NCBI GenBank assembly: GCA_014058105.1
Contig: JACGCM010001948.1
Location: 3,596,001 to 3,660,000, forward strand
Reading direction: 5' to 3'
DNA length: 64,000 bases
Source of the DNA: Kingdonia uniflora
Taxonomy: Eukaryota; Streptophyta; Magnoliopsida; Ranunculales; Circaeasteraceae
Shown here: piece after piece, positions 23,447-35,118 of the stretch
Position numbering within the stretch: the stretch's first letter is position 1
Layout of the letters: each line of letters begins with the position of its first letter
The notes under the pieces: generated by a model
Database searches by the model: none
What the model was told of the DNA's origin: nothing
Seen by the model: the letters and a program-made list of their open reading frames with translations, nothing else
Made by a program: the position numbers and the translations under genes

Positions 23447-24269
23447 TGTCACGGCCCAGCCCGGGTCTGCCTCTACAGCGCCCGGAGCATAGCGGAATAC
23501 GAGGCCGTGCGGCGTACATGCACGTGCGGCTGGCATGTACTAGCAATCTTTACGGGCGCGGCGCGCCAGTGGAATAGACCCACAGATGCTAGAGCGACAT
23601 CCAGATAATCTTGGATACTCGTGAGGAGTCGTCAAATAAGTATTCGGTATAGACAACAACGTTGAAGGTTCCTTCAATAATCCCTACAGCGTAATCTCTC
23701 GTGACGGGGCACAAGGTACGGATAACACATATGTCCTAGAGCGGATCAGGATAGCTCAATATGCGGGGTTCCAGATATGGGACATGTATATCTCAAGGGG
23801 CGATGAGCCTGAACTGGTTACATAGTCCTTTTATAGGGGTGGTGCGTCTCGGTTAGCCCGTGGGGCATAGCGACGACATAAGGCATCATATACAAGCCCT
23901 ATCAATAAAAGTGGCCCGCATTGCGAGGCAATGTCTCCTGTCCTTCTCTAGGCCAATGAGAACTCATGACTATCCCTTGTAGATAACCCATGAGCCGGGG
24001 TCCATGATGATCAAGCTTTGAAGCTATTTTAGTCATGGGGAGAATTGGACCAAGGTTCCTCCTTAATATAGTCACTAAGTAAATAACTAGTTTCTAAAAG
24101 GAAACGTTAAAACTGAAGACGAAACGTACTGACCCTTCTTGCCCCTTTAACCAATTCCAATTTCGACGAAACTTGACGTGCAGCTATATTAGGGTCTAGA
24201 GAACATATATCCAAGGTCAGAGCTCAAAACGCTCGGGTAGATTTGCCCGGCGTTTGGTAGGGCGTCACA
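23447..24269. mobile_element. Solo LTR (823 bp)
   Basis: Begins TGTCACGGCCCAGCCCGGG and ends GGGCGTCACA, with TG/CA ends in a short inverted repeat (TGTCACG / CGTCACA). It is flanked by gaaac (23442-23446) and aaaac (24270-24274), a 5-bp duplication with one change. Paralogous flanks lack it: unit 2 reads through near 30845-30870. No internal retrotransposon sequence, so it is a solo LTR from LTR-LTR recombination. Superfamily not determined. Confidence 0.75.
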
Positions 24270-25147
24270 AAAACCATTTGTTGCACATATAATTAGTAGG
24301 ACATAAGCTTATGCTGAATGTTAATTTCCCCGTAATGGTCGAAATCAAGGATCACTGCTTTGGATTTTAGGATTAATAGTTGCACTCATCTTCCACTTGA
24401 GAGTTGAGATACATTCCAATCGTTAACAATAAAGAAGCAATGAATATATTTCTTGGGTTTTAGCAAAAGATTAAAAAAAAAAAAAAAAAAAAATTCAAAA
24501 CTTGTATATATCTACAGTGATAATTGTCAGTTTACAGCCTAGATAGCTTGGTTATTGGTAAATTATAGCCTTACATGGAAATACAAAACACTAAGTCGCC
24601 CTTAGGCTACTATTTTTCTCTACTTGCATCCTTATGGATACTAGCTATCTCTAACACAAACTTCAAGATGTCATTGACAACTAAGTCTTGAAATAGTTCA
24701 GATTGAGAGATCCCACTTTTTTCAAAGAAGGAAGCTGGGGTTAGCTCTTGGTTTATGGTACTTTTCCGCAACTTTTAATAAATGATGTTGAATATGCATG
24801 CCATTGAGCCAAGATAATTAACAGTAATTCATACATGAACAAGAACTTTCATTAAAATAATGAAACAATGCAATCACTCGACAACATCTCTCTATTGTAA
24901 AGCCTAGAAATGAGGTTAGGGACCGAGTGGCAGTCCCCACGGATATGGATATTCTTATAGCTAACTTCTTGCTCTCAAGGTAGAAGCTTTCTCCTTCACA
25001 TCTTCTTTGGGATTTGGTCGGCATGTAAACCTGTCGACTTCAATCTTAACAGGACCTCATCCAATCTGTATTGAGCTACAACCCGACTCATTCTTGATTC
25101 CAGATCCCCTCATAACCTTCCTTAACCTTGAGACTTCATATGGGTAA

Positions 25148-25608
25148 CTTCATGTTTGCTTTCTCTCTTGGTCTTGGTCCAGAATTTAATACAGTGGAAG
25201 AAATTTTTGGTTTACTTCATGGTCTTAAAACTCTGTGATCTGTTCAGCCTCTACCCTCTTGTGGTGGAGGTGGACTCTCTACAACTGGTGAGTTCTACAA
25301 CAAAAGTACAGTTCCTCCTAAATACTCCAATTTTTGGTATAAGCAAATTGCACCTTTGTCTTATCCACACTTTCAGGGAAGGCAATCACACAGCTGATGC
25401 TCTCTCTAAATTGGGAAGTGCTCCACAAAATCAGTTTTTTTGGAATGGGATCTGCCAAGGCAAGCAAGAGCTGCCTTCATTCTGGACAAAATGGGCATTG
25501 CTTACTTCAGATTATACTTTGGTGCTTCTTTTCTAGGGCCAGGCTGTAGCCCTCCCTCTGTAATTTTTTCTCTTATCAATAAAATCCCACAAAAAAAATA
25601 AAAAAAAT
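25148..25608 (+). mobile_element. LINE 3' end with RNase H domain, copy 1
   Basis: The frame 25156-25536 contains an RNase H-like segment of plant L1 elements (VEVDSLQLVSSTTKVQFLL, then FREGNHTADALSKLGS), then a stop, a short 3' UTR with AATAAAA and an A-rich tail (about 25588-25608). It is 5'-truncated and inserted in the unit 2 PPR remnant. Left and right flanks share cttcat/attcat-like bases, a possible target duplication. Confidence 0.7.
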
Positions 25609-25764
25609 TCATTCTAATTCCCAAACTTGGCATGGTTTCTAGGTTCCAACTAAGTCTTATGAACCTGTAAGTATAGCTTTTCCTTCTAGAAGTTGTAACA
25701 GCAAGATGTTATAGAAGTAAGGTATCTCAGCAGCAGTAAAACAACAGCAACTCAGATGTTTAAC

Positions 25765-25990
25765 AGGCAATAGGAACTTGATGTAATAGCAGCGACAAAC
25801 AACAACCTCGAACAGGCAGATTCCAGCTCCGGTAAGTAGCAAGTAGTGCAGACGGCAGTTTCAGTAGCACAAGAACTCCGGTAACACCGGAGGCAATAGG
25901 AACTTGATGTAAGCAGCGACAAACAACAACCTCGAACAGGCAGATTCCAGCTCCGGTAAGTAGCAAGTAGTGCAGACGGCAGTTTCACAT
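25765..25990. repeat. 126-bp tandem duplication
   Basis: aggcaataggaacttgatgt starts at 25765 and again at 25891. The copies share about 95-100 bases nearly identically (through gtgcagacggcagtttca). They lie within a ~0.5 kb stretch (25665-26190) that separates the two LINE ends and is absent from the intact PPR locus. Its right part holds acatgttacacaca repeats and a possible B box (GGTTCAAGGC, 26152). Confidence 0.75.
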
Positions 25991-26194
25991 GTTACACACA
26001 CAACTATACACTCTCTCTATTTCACATGTTACACACATGTCACATGGGTACTACCTTATATGTTTAGTTCTTCTATTGTTTATAAACAATGTGGGACTAA
26101 ACTTTAGGCTATAGTATAGGAGTCACATAAAATAGATGACCAAAAGGTCATGGGTTCAAGGCTCAAAAGAGGTATAAGTTTTGAAAAATTCCAA

Positions 26195-26450
26195 CACTTT
26201 CAGAGAAGGCAATCACACAGCTGATGCTCTCTCTAAATTGGGAAGTGCTCAACAAAATCAGTTTTTTTGGAATGGGATCTGCCAAGGCAAGCAAGAGCTG
26301 TCTTCATTCTGGACAAAATGGGCATTGCTTACTTCAGATTATACTTTGGTGCTTCTTTTCTAGGGCCAGGCTGTAGCTTTCCCTCTGTAATTTTCTGTTA
26401 TCAATAAAATCCCACAAAAAAAAATAAAATGAAAAAAAATAAAAAAAATT
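26195..26450 (+). mobile_element. LINE 3' end, copy 2
   Basis: Repeats the last ~170 bases of coding sequence of copy 1 (TFREGNHTADALSKLGSAQQ and the same C-terminus), the 3' UTR and an A-rich tail, and is followed by the same PPR-derived bases (attcccaaacttggcatgg) as copy 1. The shared flank implies segment duplication, not an independent insertion. Confidence 0.7.
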
Positions 26451-27224
26451 CATTCCAATTCCCAAACTTGGCATGGTTTCTAGGTTCCAACTAAGTCAAT
26501 TGGTTGAAGGGATGTTAAGTTAGCTCGCCATTTACATGATTTCTACATGCACCAAGCACTGCACCCCCTACAGAAGCACCAGGCACTACCGAGAATATCC
26601 ATTATAGCATATGCTTGACTTGAAAATAAACCTCATATTCTGGCAGCACTTGGTTAAAATTAAGGTTTCCTTCATCCACAAGTTTTGGCATGACTATATG
26701 CAGATAACAAATTGGAAAAAAGTCATGGCATTGGGTTTAACCTTGAACTCCTGCATAACAGAAAGTGATCGATCACATCAGTACCACATCTATGCACCCC
26801 GCAACCATAGCACTTGAAAGTTAAAACATGTACATCATTGAAAATTATTGTATGATTTCTAGTAACCAAGTATGTGTCATGAAAAGGCAGATTTGGAGCA
26901 TGTGAGGACGGATCACTTGCGACACATCAGAACATTTTCTGTTGAGGAAAGTATTGAGTGGTTCGATGAATTGCTGTTATTGATTCGAAAATTGGGCTTT
27001 TTGTGATGATAAATTGGGAGGTGGGGGAGTAAGGGTTGTCATGAGTGTTATGTTTCAGTTACTTGTGTTTGGCTTGTTAGTTGGAGAGACGGTTAGAAGG
27101 AAGGGAGAATTTCTGAATGAATAATGAGGGGCAGGATGTACTTTCAGGTATTAGGGCTGCCTGCACCAGCTAACTGAAAGAACCTAAGAAATCATGTTGC
27201 TTAGACCTCAAGTGCGGCAGCTTT

Positions 27225-27378
27225 AATAAGCCAATAAATCACTACGAGCATCTTACGATGTATGGTCATAGAAATGCTCCTCACAGTTGGGTTCAAGAGG
27301 TAATAAGTCAATAAATCACTACAAGCATCTTACGATGTATGATCATAGAAATGCTCCTCACAGTTGGGTTCAAGAGTG
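27225..27378. repeat. 77-bp tandem duplication
   Basis: aataag(c/t)caataaatcac starts at 27225 and 27302. The copies share tacgatgtatg, tcatagaaatgctcctcac and gttgggttcaagag with few changes. Confidence 0.75.
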
Positions 27379-28053
27379 TAAGGCCGCTGGTCCTCGCAAT
27401 AGTGAAGCAACTCATCAATTTATGGACCGAATTCACCTCTGGTTGAACCACCCCAAACTCACCCACAGAATTACAAAAATCTACGAGATTTGGAATCCCA
27501 AATCTGCCTCTGTCCATCTTAGAAACTACGGTAACACCTGAATCATACTTCACGATAAAAACACTGTGATTAACACATAAAAACAGCTAGGTATCCACAA
27601 TGGGGATTGTAAATCTTTCTACTTCTCGAAGTATAATGACCGACTTAGAGACTCGAATAGAAGGAATCAGGGGAGACTTACATGTTATATGTGATGATTG
27701 TATAAATAAGTGGAATAAAAAATGTTTCCTACTCGATAAATGCTATTTGCCTTCAAAAGAAGAATACGACTGAAATACAAATATAAGCATTTAGAAATCA
27801 CAAGAATACTCCGAGGATGAACTTTATCCACTGTAGAAAAACTTAAGAAGTACATTTATAAGGAGCCATATCTTATGTGCAAACTGGCGAAGAGCTACAC
27901 TGTCTCACATTCTTCATTAAAGGCAGATCGCTGACATGGAAAGATAAACAGCTTAATAGCAAGTGTATAGCTACAGGTTTATATACTCGCTGCTCTCTCC
28001 CACCACTACCAATGCAGGGTAAGAAAAGAAGATCTAGCATGAGAAATAAGAGG

Positions 28054-28168
28054 CAGTCAAGTTAGCCAAGGAGACTGCCTATAAACCACTTAAGGGCTTC
28101 TAGACGTGCCGGTATCCTCACCCACCCTTGGGAGGATATAGGCAACTCATCCTTGGCTACCAAACTAC
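28054..28168 (-). ncRNA. MIR169: MIR169-type microRNA precursor, copy 2
   Basis: On the minus strand the 5' arm 21-mer (28139-28159) begins TAGCCAAGGATGAGTTGCC, one substitution (C14 to G) from the common miR169. The 3' arm (28062-28083) reads TATAGGCAGTCTCCTTGGCT, the expected star strand, and pairs over about 20 positions with small bulges. The first ten bases of the mature pair perfectly. The loop is about 56 bases. The target-facing seed (positions 2-12) is intact. Confidence 0.85.
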
Positions 28169-28259
28169 GCTCTCATCTTCATGTAAGACCATCTTTCCTC
28201 TCAACACACCCTACATATAGAACTCCACTTGGATGCCTATATTCAAGTTCTAAAACCTC

Positions 28260-28267
28260 TATTTATA
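28260..28267 (-). promoter_or_regulatory. TATA box upstream of MIR169 copy 2
   Basis: TATAAATAGAGG on the minus strand, 101 bases upstream of the mature sequence. Confidence 0.55.
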
Positions 28268-30007
28268 GGGAAAGTAGAGATCAATACGTAGATATAGCTC
28301 TATTTGTCAAGTTGCCTTGTCCATAGATTTTTCATTGACCCCAAATCACAAACTTTTTAACTTGTAGAGGAGAATATATTCTTGCAGTCTGCAATTACCG
28401 TAATGCTCACTATATGTCATATATTACGCTCAAATGAAGATAGAATTTGGATGGCAGGACAAAAGACTCATAAAAAGGTGTAATGTATCTCAAATTAGCA
28501 AACTAATCAACTTGCATTTCATCCGTTACCCTTAAGCTCTTCCAAAGGTCAAAACTGTAGCTCACTCTCCATGAGGCTACACTGTTCTGATCTTGTTGAA
28601 TGGTGACATGTGCAAAATCCCAGAGGAGATCTTTGGAATTCGACTGGAATTTATGGTCCCAAGTATCCTAATTAGTGAGATGTATATTTCTCTTCTTCCA
28701 CTATAGTTTTAGTCATTATTCCCGCCCAACATAAGTCGTCTTCTCTCCTTTCAAAAAGTTTTTGTTCTCATAAAAGAATAATGGTTGACCGGCATTGTTT
28801 CACACTCTTAATCCAAAAATCCTCTTTTCCAGACAGAAGCTAAAAAACTAGGACAGAAGGAAGTGCCCATATGAAATTTTTATGATGTATGATGTACCAC
28901 AGGTCACAACCTGGTTTGCCAGCTGTTGTTATTTGTATGAGGACGCCGGCTATGCTTGGGACATTTTTCCTTCGAATTTTGCTACGAAGGGCTGCCACTA
29001 GGATAAATTTATACTATGTGATCTCAATGTGAATTCTTAGGAGATCAGAAATTCTCAGTTCCTATACAAATAGACTAATTAAGGGTATGGGTTGGATATG
29101 AGAACTGCAACCATCCAGGCATCCCCAACGCGTTTGATATGAGACCACATACTCATTGAACCACAAGGTGGGAGCCACTCCTCCCAACCTCCAAAGTGAG
29201 TGTAACACAAGAAAACAATACCCCTAAAGGTTATATAACTTTCGAAGAACACATTCATATAAAGGGAATGCTGTTCTGTTATACATCTAATCTAATTACG
29301 TGCTGCTAGAACACGTCATATCTGACCGAAGCCATTTACTATACATCTCCTTTTCCCAATTTCCAATTTCCAATTTCCAATTATTGTTGATTTGATCAGA
29401 GCAAGTAAATCTTTCATCCACAAGGAGAATAACTGAAAGTGTTCAGAAATTTCATGCTCCAAGCTAATAAAACTAAGCCACGCTTTACTGAATTATTTTA
29501 TCTAATTATAAGAAGTTTAGTTTTATCTCTCACTTTTCTTGATTTTTTTTTGACGAGAATACGGTGCGGTAATAGAACTGTTTCAATTCTATGCCAATTA
29601 ATAACAAAACTAAAAACAAAACAAACTAAATTAACATAAACTTTCTACTCAAACTAGAGTTTCAACTTCAACAACCAAAGAACAATTACACCACCTTACT
29701 GCATTTATTCTCCAAAACCCTAATTATTTCCCTAGAATCTCCACTGAAATATCTCTCTCAATCCTACTGACCCAACAATAAACGAAATATTAAAACAACT
29801 CCAGCAGTAATCTAACTAAAGTAGGCTAGGTCCTACCCGACAGTGAGAGACGACCATGTGACCCGTGTCACATCAGTTTTATGGTAGTGTTAATGTCTCC
29901 TTCAATGAATTAGAATCATGGGAAATTTATCTCATGGCATTTTACTTTTGGCTCTTTTACTTCAATAAGTCCCCCTAATGACAAAACTTGCATACTACCT
30001 GAATAAG

Positions 30008-30545
30008 ACTTTGACAAGTAATAATTTACGAAAACACAAGTTCATAGTTATGAGTTACTGTTCCATGTGTAAGCATGAAGGGGAAACCATTGACCATCTT
30101 TTTCTTTACTGTGGCATTTGGATTTTTTTTTATTGAAATTGGTTTTACCTGGTCTCATCCTAGTAGCGTAATGATCTTCTTATCTGAATAGAACTTGAAT
30201 AATCTTTTTGATGTGATAAGATTATGTGGTGGTTTGTCCATCTTGCAGTTATTTGGGCGATTTGGCTTGAGAGGAATGGGAGGAAATTCGAAGGAAATTA
30301 ACAGACGAAAGAGAAAGTTATTATTTCGATAAAATATTTTGTTTCTCAATGGAGTAAAGCCCCGGTTGTTGTATAAGGGAGTTCTTCAATTTTTTTGGTT
30401 CTTGGTTAAAGAAGTCATCATAAGAGGTCTATGATGTTTTCCTTACCTTGGAGGGCCTTTCTACCTGTTTTGTTTGTTTGATATGCTGTAGTTTTTCTTC
30501 ACTTTGTCTTTTGTTATCGTTTTAGATATCAATAAGTTTTACATT
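30008..30545 (+). mobile_element. LINE fragment with zf-RVT-like C-terminus
   Basis: Plus-strand pieces read CSMCKHEGETIDHLFLYCGI (CX2C...HX4C zinc motif after the reverse transcriptase of plant L1 elements), then, after a frame change, LAVIWAIWLERNGRKFEGN. It ends in atatcaataagtttt. Degenerate, 5'-truncated, absent from the paralogous flank of unit 1. Confidence 0.65.
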
Positions 30546-31250
30546 CATCAACCAAAAATACATTAGAAACTAAAGTAGCAAAGAAGGTGTACCTGAGATA
30601 TGGTTGTTGCAGCAACTATTAGTACATCAGAAATATATGATGCTTCTTTCTCGTAAATGAAAGGCCACCTTGATTTTGACCATCCTGCTAGGGATACATG
30701 CTCTAATATTTAATCAACAGCGTTAACAAACATTAGTGACGACATAAGAAACAAACTTCATGAAGGCTGTTTTTCTTAGGCACCCCGGTTATGCGTTCAT
30801 GGCAAAACCCCATTTGTTTCACGTGTCCTTACGAATCAAATCCACCATGTACAGCAATTGTTTGTAGAGCATATAATTAGTAATACCTGTTAATGGTTAT
30901 AAGAAATCAGCAATCACTGCCTCAGATTTTAGGAATAATAGTTGCATAAGTCTTCTACTTGAGAGTTGAGATAAATTCCAACGGTTACAAACAAAGAGAT
31001 AGTGAATATCTAGGGTTTTATCAAAAAAGAAACAACAGAACGAAATGAAGGTGTCTATATCAAAATCATTATAATATGCTAGTTTGCAACCTAGAAAGCT
31101 TGAATATTTCAGCCTTATATTGAAATACAAAAGACTAAGTTTCACTTCGGCTATTACCTATCTGAAATATTGTGCTTATGGCTAGTGTCTCTAACACAAA
31201 CTTCTAACTTTGGATGACACTGACAACGAAGTCCGCAAATAGCTTAGTCC

Positions 31251-31386
31251 CGTAAAAATAGATTAGAGAGAGAAAAATATTATTATTGAATTGATTATTT
31301 AGGTTACATCATACTTTCTATATATAGGAAAAAGATATGAATAACCAATGTGAGACTAAAATAATATAAAATAGTCTTGCTAATAC
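31251..31386 (-). repeat. Copia-B 3' LTR
   Basis: Shares agattagagagagaaaaatat, tctatatataggaaa and agactaaaataa with 48349-48480. The boundaries TATTAG...TTTTTA are not the canonical TG...CA, so the exact ends are uncertain by a few bases. Confidence 0.7.
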
Positions 31387-31392
31387 TCCCCC

Positions 31393-32260
31393 TCAAACTG
31401 GAGCATGAATATCGCACATGCCCAGCTTGGACAAAACATCTAATAATAATCTGCTACTAACGGCCTTCGTGAGAAAATCTACAAGCTGATGTGAAGTGAA
31501 AACATAGAGAGTCTGAATTTGTCTAGATTTAAGCTTTTCATGCAGAAAGTACCGATCAACCTCAATGTGCCTGGTACGATCATGTTGCACCGGATTAACC
31601 AAAATACTAATAGCAGATTTGTTGTCAGAATAGAGCGTCATAGGAAGAGATAACGATATCTGAAGCTCTTGTAGAAGGCGCTTAAGCCATATTAACTCAC
31701 AAACACCTTGAGCCATAGCCCTGTACTCAGATACTGCACAGAACCTGGAAACAACATCTTGTTTCTTACTCCGCCATGTAACCAAATTACCACCAATAGT
31801 GGTACAATACCCAGAAGTGGAGCGACGATCGGATAATGAACCTGCATAGTCAGCATCAGTCTCCAAGCCTCGAATCAAGAATGACCACGATCTCAAAATT
31901 AAATGCCACGACCAGGACACCCCTTGAGATACTGAAGAACACGAATAACTACCTGGAGATGGGGATGGCGCGGCTTGTGCATAAACGGACTAAGAACTCT
32001 AACTGCATATGCAATATCAGGATGGGTAAGAGAAAGATAGAAGAGCTTCCCAAGAAGCCGCTGGTACTGCTCAATGTCCCCCAATAACTCCCCCTCAAAG
32101 TCTGCCAGGCGATGATTCAATTCTAGAGGTGTATCAGCAGGGCGACACGCAAGTTGTCCTGAAGCAGAGAAAAAAACAAGAATGTACTTTCTCTGAGAGA
32201 TGAAAATACCGAAACTAGAGCGAGCAACTTCAATCCTAAGGAAATAACGCAAGGGACCGA
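31393..32260 (-). pseudogene. Copia-B RT end and RNase H
   Basis: Minus-strand frames give [14 protein letters not shown] at the nested-insertion border, then (after a frameshift near 31910) the copia RNase H: DADYAGSLSDRRSTSGYCTT, WRSKKQDVVSRFCAVSEYRA, and LYSDNKSAISI. Reverse transcriptase/RNase H copies element RNA into DNA. The RNase H catalytic D...E...D positions look retained, but the polyprotein is broken by the gypsy insertion and frameshifts. Confidence 0.85.
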
Positions 32261-32265
32261 GATCC

Positions 32266-32758
32266 TGTAGTAGCATATTCCCCAGATTCGACAAGAGTAA
32301 GCCAGTAAAGCGTAGTCGAAGACAGCCATACATGATCGAAGGCCTACATTCGAGAAGTTACCACAAGTCCTCGACCTACCAAAAGTAGCAGTTGTGCCTG
32401 GTCAAGAAAAGAGTTGTTAGAGATTTGCGAAGTTCGCCCACTCCCCCCGGAATAGGAGACTATTTCTTTATTTTTGTAAACTGCATGTATCTACTATAAA
32501 TATAGGCAAAGAATAGATGATTAAGAGACCGCCAATCTGTAAAATTTACCATAGATACTTCTTAACCCTACTATCACTCCAAAAATTATAATAACTAGCA
32601 ATATACTGGATTTTACATCAATATCCTCTCCGAGGTCGTGGTTTTTCTCAGCTTTTACTGAGTTTTCCATGTAAAATCTTGTTTATCTAGTCTTTATTGC
32701 ATTCTCTTTACAAATAAGTATTGGCGAAGATTCTTCTTCTGGAAAACATGCCACTATA
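32266..32758 (+). repeat. Gypsy left (5') LTR
   Basis: Starts TGTAGTAGCATATTCC, ends CATGCCACTATA. Contains ctataaatata (TATA-like, near 32494). Same length as the right LTR. Confidence 0.85.
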
Positions 32759-32778
32759 ATTGGCACCGTCTGTGGGAA
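32759..32778 (+). promoter_or_regulatory. Gypsy primer-binding site
   Basis: attggcaccgtctgtggga directly follows the LTR, close to the TTGGCGCCGTCTGTGGG element common to plant Tat-type retrotransposons. One base (GCA for GCG) differs. Confidence 0.7.
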
Positions 32779-32820
32779 TTACCATACTTTTTTTACCACC
32801 ATTGATTTAAACGCCATCTG

Positions 32821-34490
32821 ATGACAAACATGAACCTGAGAAGCCATTCCAGTACCGTGAGAGATCAGGAAATACCAGGAACTGTCAATCTACACAGTGT
32901 AGTACTCGAGCTTCAGAAAAAAATGACTGTAAAAAAAGCCCAAAGACTGGAAGATCAGCGTGTCCACACTCAAGCTCTTCAAACGGAGAGGGACGAACGA
33001 AGGAAAACTTTAGATCAACAGAGTCAAATACATCAAAAAGAAATGGAAAGACTGAGGAGAACACAAGATCGACTCACTGGTCAACAGACGTCCCCTCCAC
33101 TCGCCTGAAGCAAGCATAGATCAAGAGCAATTCAACGCGATGATCAACCAAGGGAAAACGAGCTACGGATTTCTCGGTCCAGATCTGGGAATCCAAACCG
33201 AGCTTCTCGATATTTTGGTTTAACATCCTCAACATCAAAAACTCAAGGAAGTCGACGCACGCGTCATCAGACCCCCTCTCCACCGCCTGAAAGAAGACCA
33301 ATCAGGGATCGATTAGGAACAGAAAGACATAGAGATTTTGTTTCTCATGTCACAGCCTTACCATTTCCCCCGCAATAGTTTGTCACCTTGGACGACCTCA
33401 ACAACAAGATCCAGGCCATAAACTCTGACATTCCAGGCCAAAAATCCGCGCTTGATAGAATCGAGACAAACCCCATCTCCCCTCATCTCAAAGTTATGCC
33501 CATCCCAAAAAAAAATTATATGCCCAAATTTTTTCAATATGCAGGTTTGACTGACCCGCTTACCCATGTTCGACACTTCAAAGCCACAATTGGGTTATAT
33601 TTCAAACTCGACCACATGCTGTGTAGGCTATTCAACATGAGCCTGAAAGAAGAACCGCTCTGGTGGTTCTACACTATCCAAGAGGCCTCCACCACCACAT
33701 TCAGCCAGTTGAAACATCTTTTTGAATCCAATTACGCTCATGCTAGAGAGCGAAAGATTATGGTCGATTCCTTGTTTTACTTCGAATAAGGCACAAAAGA
33801 GACTTTGGTAAGCTTTTATAAACGCTTCCTACCGGAAATAAAGAAAATTGGGAACTCGGACCCTAAAATTGTAGTTCCAACATTCACCTCTGCCCTGCAC
33901 ATTGACTTAAAAGTTTGGGAAGAGCTTACTCTGCACAAGCTGCGAACAGTCACATAAATGATTGATGTAGTTAATAATTACATCGAGTTGGAGCGATCAA
34001 AGAAAGATAAGATGAAGAGCTCATCTGCTATCCATTCTCGAGAAACGTCTTCAATCCCATCCTAACGAGCGGTCACTACTGAAGTACCCAAGCAACGTGA
34101 CATAAATACCATCAACAATCGAAGAAGGGATGACAAACCCGACAGACCTGTCCAAGTTCTGCCGCCAATGACAACGACTCTCTCTGCTATCTTGCCGACG
34201 ATAAATGGAGATGAGTGTTATCGCGCACCACAAACTATTCATGATCTTCCCAACAAACCTCTATGTCAGTATCACAATGTGTATAGTCACAAAACTGACA
34301 ACTGCTATTCCCTCATAAGAATCTTTTATCGTATCCTATTAGCTGGAAGACTCCATAATTATGTCACCGATATCCAAAGGTTTCTCGAGAATGAAGCAAA
34401 AAATAAAGAAGTGGAGCAAAATCAGGTCCAGGGGAAAGCTCGCCACCTGTATATAATCGAGATTGGGAAAGGGAAGAAAAGAAAATAAGA
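32821..34490 (+). pseudogene. Gypsy gag, broken
   Basis: The first frame (32821-33108) is a charged, coiled-coil-like N-terminus (ERDERRKTLDQQSQIHQKEM). After a frame break, 33388-33789 holds the retrotransposon gag domain (YMPKFFQYAGLTDPLTHVRH, then EEPLWWFYTIQEAS and QLKHLFESNYA). A TAA at 33787 truncates it. 34168-34488 carries a zinc-knuckle-like CQYHNVYSHKTDNCY. Gag forms the particle around element RNA. Confidence 0.8.
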
Positions 34491-34559
34491 CGATCGGATT
34501 ACGTCCTGCTGTAAAATAACCTCCTCAGATAAATCAACAAAACTTCTTTCATGCTCAAG

Positions 34560-35040
34560 CAAATCGAAGCGTCCTTACCATATCACCTTCGAAGACTATG
34601 ACACCAGCCACGTTAAATACTCTCATGATGACCCTCTCGCCATTATGCTCAAAGCTGGATATGACTACCTACATACACTTCTCGTCGATACAAGAAGCGC
34701 AACATATGTATTGTTCAGAAGAGCAATTGAATTCCTAGGCCTCAAAGATTCCTTAAAAGCTTCTACAACAAAAATTACCGGCTTCAATGGTTTGAAAGAA
34801 TCATCCATATGAGAGATTACTCTGCCAGTTCAGGCGGGTTTAGAAGCTACATTCGTAAAATTCCTTGTCATCGATGCTGAGTTCAAATATTTAGGAATTT
34901 TAGGACGCAGTTGTTTACATTCAATCAAAGCAATGCCTTCCGCTTATCATCTAACACTGCATTTTCCAACAGATCACAGAATCACCGAAATCAAAGGAAG
35001 CCAAGTAGTTGCACGAATGTGCAAAAATACTACAACTAAC
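34560..35040 (+). pseudogene. Gypsy protease region
   Basis: Reads HITFEDYDTSHVKYSHDDPL, AIMLKAGYDYLHTLLVDTRS, then AIEFLGLKDSL. The aspartic-protease motif expected as D-S/T-G is DTR here, so the active-site Gly is lost, and a stop (TGA) follows near 34810. Inactive. Confidence 0.65.
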
Positions 35041-35118
35041 CCTCATACGACAAAACTTCTCAAAGCATAACAACTACAGTAAGAGGAATCACCCATATTC
35101 GAGCAACATGACACCGAA

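Larger units (their letters stand above)
20343..24817. other. Unit 1 upstream flank (duplicated block)
   Basis: Collinear with the unit 2 flank (27313-31245), and partly with the unit 3 (48900-50364) and unit 4 (52870-54110) flanks. Aligning blocks include aatgctcctca near 20407/27346, gcaaactggca near 21039/27879, the MIR169 hairpin, and catataattag at 24287/30870. No protein gene recognised. A solo LTR interrupts it at 23447-24269. A-run at 24474-24493. Confidence 0.65.
24828..27060 (-). pseudogene. Unit 2: OTP81-like PPR-DYW pseudogene, fragmented by insertions
   Basis: 24828-25147 matches the intact gene's 3' end. Minus translation ends CSCMNYC where the intact gene has CSCMDFW, and keeps LESKKLAI. 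After LINE insertions, ccaaacttggcatg at 25617 and 26456, then gaagcaccaggcacta (26571) and catggcattgggttt (26723), match 50836-51250. The start-codon end survives near 26995-27052 (gggaggtgggggagtaagggttgtcatgagtgtt), matching 52565-52605. Most of the central PPR repeats are deleted. Dead by stops, deletions and insertions. Confidence 0.78.
27061..31245. other. Unit 2 upstream flank (duplicated block)
   Basis: Second copy of the PPR upstream region, including MIR169 copy 2, collinear with 20343-24700. Interrupted by a LINE fragment at about 30008-30545. No protein gene recognised. It ends at the copia-B insertion. Confidence 0.65.

Noticed and set aside
25752..25988. Cys-rich minus-strand frame with an internal repeat
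   Set aside because: The repeat is the 126-bp DNA duplication; no start context, splice sites or known family.
32123..32333. Open frames crossing the gypsy/copia border
   Set aside because: They read copia RNase H/RT into gypsy LTR across a target-site duplication; fusion is accidental.
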